Source of the DNA: Marthasterias glacialis
Lineage: Eukaryota > Echinodermata > Asteroidea > Forcipulatida > Asteriidae
Direction: 5' to 3'
Length of the DNA: 64,000 nt
Assembly: GCA_911728455.2 (NCBI GenBank)
Contig: OU452239.1
Location: 2,488,300-2,552,299, forward strand
The translations under genes and the position numbers were made by a program. This document shows, in pieces, positions 46,101 through 55,100 of this stretch. The notes under the pieces were generated by a model. That model was not told the DNA's origin and ran no database searches. It saw only the letters and a list, made by a program, of their open reading frames with translations. The stretch's first letter is position 1; the number at the start of each line of letters is the position of its first letter.

Positions 46101-49100
46101 TGCATACATTTGCTGGATGCACTTGCAAACTTCACATCTACGATCCCTTACAGTTTAAAAAGAAATCCAGCACAAAATTCAACAGTGAAAAAAAAACAAG
46201 TTCATTCTCTTCTGTTGTTTCAATTTTTGAACAAAAGTATGAGTTATAAAATTGATTTAACTGTACAATTTTACAAAAATCATAATTTTGACATCGCTTT
46301 CCTTCATTGGAAAGTCGAAAACCAATAATGTATTTTTTTCTAGCAAATACATTTCAAAGTCAAAGAGCCTTCACAAAAATGAATCACTGTCAAACTTCAT
46401 TCCAACATTTAGAATGCTAAATTGTTCCCTTAGTCTCAACAATACAGCTCCTTTCCCATCAGATGAACTCCCCAGAAAATTGCCAGGAAGAAATTGGTGA
46501 CCTTTTCACACTTGTTTTGGTAAACTCCCAGAAAAACAGCCAATTCCTGAAAATAGCTACCCTTGCGGGGGAGTAGGGTTAAGCTAGTTTACCCCACGAG
46601 CAATAGCATACTGAGTGTCCATTTTTCCCTGGAAAATTGCATCATGTTTGAAACGACCCAGGAATTTCCTGAGGCATTAGCAGGGGCAATAGCATACTGA
46701 TTGTCTATTTTCCCCAGGAAAATTGTTTAAGTTTGAACTGAACATGGGGTGGAGGCTGGGTTAAAAATCCCCAGGAATTTCCTGGGAATCGGCTGGGTAG
46801 AGAGAAAAGGCTGTAAATGCCTACTAAGTGATATGCCATGTTCACATCCATAACCATAGTCCCTCATTACAGACGCTACCCCAATAAACACTTAACCTTC
46901 TGCTATCAATGTACATAATCTAAAGCTCAAAGAAATAAATGCTACCAGAGAATTTAACAGATTATGTTTTTAATACTCAAGTAAATGAAAACCTAAACTG
47001 ATGTAGGTTTTAACGTTGTTGTAGGCAGTCTGTTTCCATAGATTATTATTCAGCTAACATGCATGCTATGTTCAAAACTTCAGTAGTAGTTCCCCCTCGG
47101 TCTGAGGGATGAAATAGAGTAAAAACATTGCACGAAGAAATAACCATCAACACTAAATCCAAAGAAATTGATTCAAGCCCTTTTCTGGTCCCCCTTCACA
47201 GAGCCAGCAGTCAGTACCAGAGTTTACACACTAGTCGATTCGCTGATGATCGCTGGAAAATGCCTACGCATGCCACATACGAAGCCGACAGATTAATGCA
47301 GGGGTTGGTAGTATTGACAATTCTTAATCCAGGTTGATAGGTAGCTGCAATCCAGGTTGATAGTTAGCTTGGATGTTAATCCAGGTGGATCACTGTTATG
47401 AGCTGTACTCCAGGTTGATGGTTAGCTGTGATCCAGGTTGATGGTTAGCTGTGATCCAGGTTGATGGTTAGCTTGGATGTTGATCCAGGTTGATCAATGT
47501 TCTAAGCTGTAATCCAGGTTGATGGTTAGCTGTGATCCAGGTTAATGGTTAGCTTGGATGTTGATCCAGGTTGATCACTGTTATGAGCTGTAATCCAGGT
47601 TGATGGTTAGCTGTTATCCAGGATCATGGTTAGCTTGGATATTGATCCAGGTTGATCAATGTTCTAAGCTGTAATCCAGGTTGATGGTTAGCTGTAATCT
47701 AGGGTGATTGAAAGCTGCAATCCAGGTTGTTGGCTAGCTTGGATGTTAATCCAGGTTGGTGCAAATTTTTAGCTATAATCTAGTTTGAGGGTTGGCTTGG
47801 ATCTTAATCCAGGTTTTGATAACCATCTGCTATCCAGGTTGATAGTTATCTTTCATCTAGGTTAGCTGCTAGTTGGAATTAGTTTGGATCTAAGTTGATG
47901 AGTCTAGGTCTAACTCTAGGTTGATAGATTTATTTGTTTTGGTTGGTTTCATAGAAGCTTGGATCTTAATCAAAGTTAATAAGTAGCTTTTCTTGGTGTA
48001 CTGAAACTCAGGTTTATGGTTAACAGGGATCAAGTTGATGATGAGCAGTAATCCAAGTTGATAGTTAGCTAAAAACCAGGTTGATTAGCTGGATCTTAGT
48101 CCAGATTTATAGTTTAGTTAGCTAGATAGGGTTATGATCTAGATTTTTGTGTACTAGTTTAAACTTAAACCCAAGTGTATTTGGCTAAAGGCCCGCCCGG
48201 ATCCTGCACTATACAGTAACTCAACTCCTAAATGTATTGGACTCTGATAAGATTGGTATGCCTGACTAGTTTAATCCAAGTTAAGACCAGTTAAGACTTA
48301 ACTGAATAAATTGAAACATTTCTTCTTTCATCTACATGTAGAATATATTGGTAAGAACACCAAAAACAGATATAACGCACTTGTATTTTAGTCACTTTAT
48401 CCTGTGTGAATGTGTTAACATGTTCATACTAGTTGAAGACGATTCATATTACACACCAGTCAAAAAATCATGATTGCACTCATCACAACATGTCATTAGT
48501 CTCCTACTCAAGTCTGACATCATGCGTTTCTAATCGCTAGTCTCCTCTCCTGCCTTCAACCTTGAGCTTCATATGTGTATTTTCTTATGGGAACTGCAGC
48601 TTGATCACATCTCGCCAATGCACTGCTCACATTCATACTTTCTTTTTACTGCTTATTTTCATTTCTTAACTACTAAAAATAATTGTAGATAATTCTGAAT
48701 TTCGAAGGAAAAAAAATGTCCAGCACTCTCCCTTGCTAACAGAGTTGACGTGGTTCGACGCTTGGTTTGGGTTATGCCTGTACATTGTACATGAACATGT
48801 CCACCTTTCAGAATCTACGCGGAGAAATTCTGTCAAAACTTCATCACTGGTGTTTCGAAAGATAAATGTTCGTTACGCTAGCAAACCGTTTTGATAATGG
48901 TCATTAATAATACAGATTGAGGTACATGTCACAAAGTCAAATATTCTGTTAACAAAATTTATGATTTTCAATCTGAAAGCTCACTGATTGTAGGTTCATA
49001 CCAGTACCAATCCTCCAGAGAAATATTTCCCTCTGAAAGCTCACTGATTCTAAAGTTCATACCAGTACCAATCCTCCAGAGAAATATTTCCATCTGAAAG

Positions 49101-52100
49101 CTCACTGATTCTAAAGTTCATACCAGTACCAATCCTCCAGAGAATTATTTCCATCTGAAAGCTCACTGATTCTAAAGTTAATACCAGTACCAATCCTCCA
49201 GAGAAATATTTCCTTTTGAAACACTACCAAAGACAAGAAAATAGAAAATTTGAAGACCCTTCCAAATCACTGTTGCTTATTTCCATTGCTCCTATTGAAA
49301 TAAGACTAGCATGTTTACAAAAAATCCCTGACTAAAACAGCAAAACAGTTTTTTTGCTGTTCTCACTAAAGGGTGAGCACTTAATTTGATGAAGTTTTCA
49401 TAGCTAGGTTGTGTGGTGTGTTTATTGTGGACCAATGGATGGGAATGAATGAAGCTTTCCAGAAATGTCCATTCTCAAACTCTAGCTGAAGTGTTTCCTA
49501 CAATCCATTCTAACTTTCGAAGGGAATAATATAACTTTGCCAATAACTCGGCTGTTGTTCCATAGCAAGCAGCTAATGCATGAATTTCCGATGAAAGGAT
49601 CTTAACAAAACACCAATGATACAAGAAATTTCCTTAAAGAATACCATTAATTGAAGTCAACAAACCCTCCCCTCTAAAATTGTATGTTACAGGTCAATGG
49701 GCATGATCCCCACTACTAATGCATTTTCCGTGAACTAGTTTTTGCAGCCTTAAAAATACACGCATTCAGTAGCATCCGCTGTGGTTTGCTTTACATTAGT
49801 GCCCTGGTCATTGGGCCAATAACATTCCTGTAATCTTTCTCAGCTCCCTGGGGAGTATACAGCCCTGAGCTGCCGTGGCGCTCCGAAGGCTTTTTCAAAC
49901 ACAATGTCAACCTCTACCCTCGCAGGTACCCATTTATACCCCTGGGTGAAGAGAAGCAATTATAGTAAAGCATCTTGCGCAAGTTGGGGAGGTAGAGCTT
50001 TTTGCTCTACCAGCCAGGCTTCTGATGGATGATACCTAAGCCTACATCCTTACGGACTGTGAAGGGGGTAACCCTGTTTCAGCCCCAGGAGTAGGTGGCA
50101 ACGGCCCCTGGATAAAACAATTGATTTGTAGCCCACACCTCGAGTGGCTTACTGGCCTTGTATGTCTGGCGACTTCCATAAAAATAAAAAGAAATTAAAA
50201 AAATATAAAAATTTTCAAACTCACTGGAAAATGGTACCAAGAGTAAGAGGGTTGTAATGGGGAGCAGTAACCATTTTGGTGGGAGCAGCTATAATTATTT
50301 TCAATGTTGTGGTTAGAGTCATACCGTGTACTAACAACAGAAGAGGTGTTTGTATTTCAGAAATTCCGACTGATTGCGAGATCCATATGGTGCTTTATTA
50401 ACAAAGACGGACAATTTTTCCTGTTTTGCAGAGCGGAGCATGGTTCAAAATCAGCCAAAATTGCATGATACATTTATTGCGCCAAACTAACATGATTGAC
50501 TTTTATTTTCAAGCTTAAAATAAACTTGATTAGGACATTTTCAGGGAGAGTTTGTCAGGTTTTCGACTCTGCTTTTGACTTCCTGAAGATTGCCATGGGT
50601 CAAGTTCACAGCACTGATTAACGGTTGGACATTTTGTGCTTACTAAAGCAGAAACATTTGCAGGAGTGAATGATAATCCGACTGGCCCCAATGTCATAAT
50701 GCTTTTATACACCAGAAAGTGCTTAGCACAGAAAAATCTTGCTTTGCGTAAACAGGTTACCAGCCAAAATTTATTGATTGTTTGTGACTGGTTCCCTGCT
50801 AATTTTGCTTAGCTGAAAAAATTTGCTAAGCACTAATTTCTGCTTAACAGCTTTTTGAAATTGTGTCCGGGAGATTAAGCCTAACAAAAATATCTCCATT
50901 GCTAGTGAAGTCAGGCCAAAACACCATCAAGACTCTTCTTGTTATCTCTTGCATCCTTAGCAATGGCTTGGCCTTAGCAGATCTCCCTACAGTCCATCCC
51001 ATATACGGTGACATCGCCAACCCAGCCGCGATCGCGCCATCAGTCGTATCGTCATACAGGAGCTATCCGACCTACGCTAACACCGAGGGGCTGTACGGAG
51101 ACCCAAATCGTTCCTACAGGAACGAGAAAGCAGAACTTGAAAGAGATCTTAACGCGATATTTTCATAACCCTAGGTTTGTGGAGATCGTAGTCTTGTGAT
51201 GAACCTTTTGTCTTGGTGCAGGTGTCTTGAGTTTCTCCCATTCAAATGAGTGTACTCATACTGAGGCTGGGAGGACAGAATAGCCTGGTCCCTTTCTGTT
51301 GCCATTGAGAAACCTATGTATGATTGCTCTTGTGTGATTGGGAACATGACCAAGATAGCGGCATCGTAGGCCATTTTAGAAACCTCGGCTTGGGTTCCGG
51401 CTTGGGCACCGTCATCCGTCCTAGGCGCCGTCATCCACCTGTTGGAAACTCCCATGCTGAAGTGAGCGTTTGCGAAATTACTGACAGAGCTCCAGCTGGA
51501 GCCAATTGGCACTGTCATTCGGCTGTTTGAAGTACCTTACTAATAGTGGCATTTTTCAAAATTACTGATGAAGCCAAAGCCAGAGTAGGATCCCAAGCCA
51601 GAGCCAAAGATGTGGTTTCGAAAAGGGCCATAGTTAAAGGTCTAAAATTGTTGTACTTACAAACCCAATGTTTCACCTCTTGTATACTGACTGAGCTTTT
51701 TGGTGCCTAGGCAGTGATTATGTGGATGTTGTGTCAATGTGTGGAGGTCAATATTAACATGTATGCTGCACACTTTCTAGTTTTTGAGTACTCCCGATCC
51801 TATCCCTGGACATAATATCCCCGACAGAGGGCGCTATCATCCACAAATCATATTGCCCCACAAACCACTAGATGATTAGGGCATCAGGTTGGCACAGTGG
51901 TTCTCGCCTTTCACCTCTGTGGACCCCGGTTCAAATCCCACCTCAGACCTGGAGCCTTGCAAGTGGATTGGGTGGGTTTTCCCGATTCGGGGTTTCCCAC
52001 CCACATCTAAAACTGAATATTTGTTCTTGTTAACTATTCTAAATATATAAATAAATAGCACCATAGAGCTATAAGATAGCAAATTCTGTCAGTGATATTG

Positions 52101-55100
52101 TCTCTCCCAGGAATGGATCGCGATTATTTAAAAATAAGAGCGTCTTGTAACCAAGACCACTTTCTTTCTTACCCTTTTTTCCCTTTTAATCTCTTCCGCT
52201 AAGTCAGTACTCAGGTTGCCGTGTAATAACTCTTCCTTCCTCCCTCAGCATGTCTCCACCCTTGTAGATCTTTAATGTGTCTTCAATGTTTGCTGATATT
52301 GTTTTTGTGTGTGGAGTATTGGATGCCTTTCTTTGCACGCTAACCGTTAGGACTAGAGATTGTCTTTAAAATCCACAGCACTCTACTCGGCTTCTAATAT
52401 GATGTTGCTAAACCTCAATCTAGATATTGCTGAACCTTCATTTAGAAATTGCATGTTGTGCTTGCATCTTTCCTGAAGTTGTTGATTTTCCCCCCTTGTT
52501 GTTGTTGTTGTTGTTGTTATTTTTCTTCTTCGTTTTTGTTTTTTCTTCATTTTATTTGATTGGTCATATCTGAAGCAGAAACGTACATCGACTTACATTG
52601 AAATACATCGACAAATTTGTCCTCACATTTTGAAACAAGTTATGTGAGCTCGATGTGTATTTCTGTGGGGCCTTTTCAAGCCAAGTAGGCCTCTCAAAGC
52701 GCCTTACACTATTATCACCGCTAAGCATTCCAGAAACTCCTTTGGAGTATGCAGCACCGGGCAGGCACGTGGGCGCACAGGTTTTAATTCTGTGTTTCTT
52801 CCCAAAATGCCCCAAATTTCCAACACCAGGTAGTGGTCCGCTGGCCAAATGCTAGTTTAAACACTTGAGGACCAGTCAAAATTCTCTCCAAGTGGTCTGA
52901 CTGGCTAGTTGAGTGTTGAAAAGCATCACTATTTAATATGAAATTATGGACCAGTGAAAGAGCTGGCTGGCTTGTGGCATGACTACCTAACTTGTCCTGC
53001 TGACCAGTCACTGAAAAATTTGAAAACAAACTCTTCAAAGTGGATTTCTTCAACACACTCGCCCACAGAAATTTTGTCATTGTAATGGATTTACTTTTAC
53101 ACTTAAAACTTTAAAGCAGTTTTTTGGGGGACATTCACAGCTTCTGATATTAACATACATGAAGTTCAATTGAGCTTACTTCTTTTATACACAGCCTGGC
53201 TATTCAGCGTTTTTATCGTTTTATTAGTACTAATTAGCAATCTCAATTGTGTTTGTGTTCCTATTCTTTTTTTCTTTTCTTGGTCCAGCTACGAGGATTA
53301 CGAATGGTTTTCAAAATCACGACCTCCTGTGGCACTGTACGTTCTCTCCTTTTTTCTTTAAAAAAAAAGTACCGCCATCATTGACTGAAACTTCAACCCC
53401 AAAGCTGCATTAAGTCAACACATTCATTCCATCGCATAAAACATTCAGTTAACAAAAATGTGAAAAACATGATCAGTTTATCAGTGGTGTAGGCCGCAGG
53501 ACTGGTTTAGCCTTGGTCTTGGTCTTTAAAGCTTTGGGTCTCAAGCAATATTCATTGAAAAAAAATGTGAAAAACATAAGTTTCTTGGTGATGTTGGCCT
53601 CAAAACTGGGTTTGTCTTGGTCTCAGTCTTTGAACAGTTAGGTCTATAACCTTTTGGTCTTGTTTTGAACTTCCTGGTTTTATTTAAGGTCTTCAGGGAT
53701 GAGAAATTTTTAGACTTTTTTGGGTGGCGTGTGCGTAAAGTGCTCGCCTCTCACCAATGTGTCCCTGGTTTGCATCCAGGCTAGGGCCATATGTGAGTAG
53801 AGTTGTGCGTTGGTTCTCTCCTGTGCCACATCTTTCTTTCTAGGCTATCCGGTTTTCCTCCCTCCGGAAAAACTAAACACTTTCAATCTCAGGCTGTGCT
53901 CCGTGGTCATATATAGGTTGATGTGGCTGGCTGCCAAGGGTGTCCTAGAATGCCTGCAGCTCGAACACGTGTAGCCGCATCCTCCGCAATTCAGCTTCTC
54001 AGCTGCCAGTAAAGATGATTAGCCTCCCAAAAGATTTTTTATTTTAAATCGCGTACTTGCACAGTCTACATATATGCTGTCCTTCACTACTCTGTGATGT
54101 AAAATGTCATTACTCTGTTTGTTCAAAACACTATCCACATAATCTCCATCGACATCTCTGCATGCTTCATAAACCCATGTCCATTCCTTACTGGCTTCAC
54201 TCACTATCTCTACATATACATGTTGCTCACTTTATGCTAATTCCAGTGAGGGATTCAATAGGATCTTTCCTCAATCTAACAAAATCCAACACCATTCAGT
54301 AACTCAACACCCAAACTGTTGGACTCTGATTATGGCGGTATGGCTGATCCCATGTAAAGCATAATCAGTTTACTAGTGCAGTCCTCAGTCCAACACCATT
54401 CAGTAACTCAACACCCAAACTGTTGGACTCTGATTATTGCCTGATCCCATGTAAAGCATAATCAGTTTACTAGTGCAGTCCTCAGTCCAACACCATTCAG
54501 TAACTCAACACCCAAACTGTTGGATTCTGATTATGGCGGTATGGCTGATCCCATGTAAAGCATAATCAGTTTACTATTGCAGTCCTCAGTTCAACATTGG
54601 ATTTTGTTGGGTTTTAGGGAGTTGGGGCGGGTAGGGTTAAGTCAAGTCACTTAACTTAGGCCTATTTATTTCACACATTCATGTACACATGTACGTACAT
54701 TTCTCAACTTGTAACCTAGATAGTTAAACGTGCAGTAGGTATGAGTATTCGATTTAAAGGATGCATGCTTTCCAAGGATTTTTTCCTGATTTCAGGATTT
54801 TCTCAAAACTTCCTTTAGCCTTCACATGTTCTTGATAGAAGTAAAGCAGTCACCAAAGGGAAAAAGAAATAGTCCACATTGTGTACAAACCTGTCGTTTT
54901 GTTATTTCTGGTGATGCACTGAGTCTGTAAACCTCCTGAATTATTATATCTGGGAGGTTCTGAGTCTAGAATAAGAGGGAACCCACGCCTGTGTGCCATT
55001 TTCCGGAAGTTTCATATGCATCAAATCTCATCTAAAATACATGTAAGAAGTCCTGCTTATCAACAACTGGTTACCAGCTAAAATCTCATGATATGAATAT

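Noticed and set aside
50983-51034. Alternative acceptor TTAGCAG for tail B
   Set aside because: With the phase-2 upstream donors it gives a stop after about ten codons; the acceptor at 50960 fits the frame over 69 codons.
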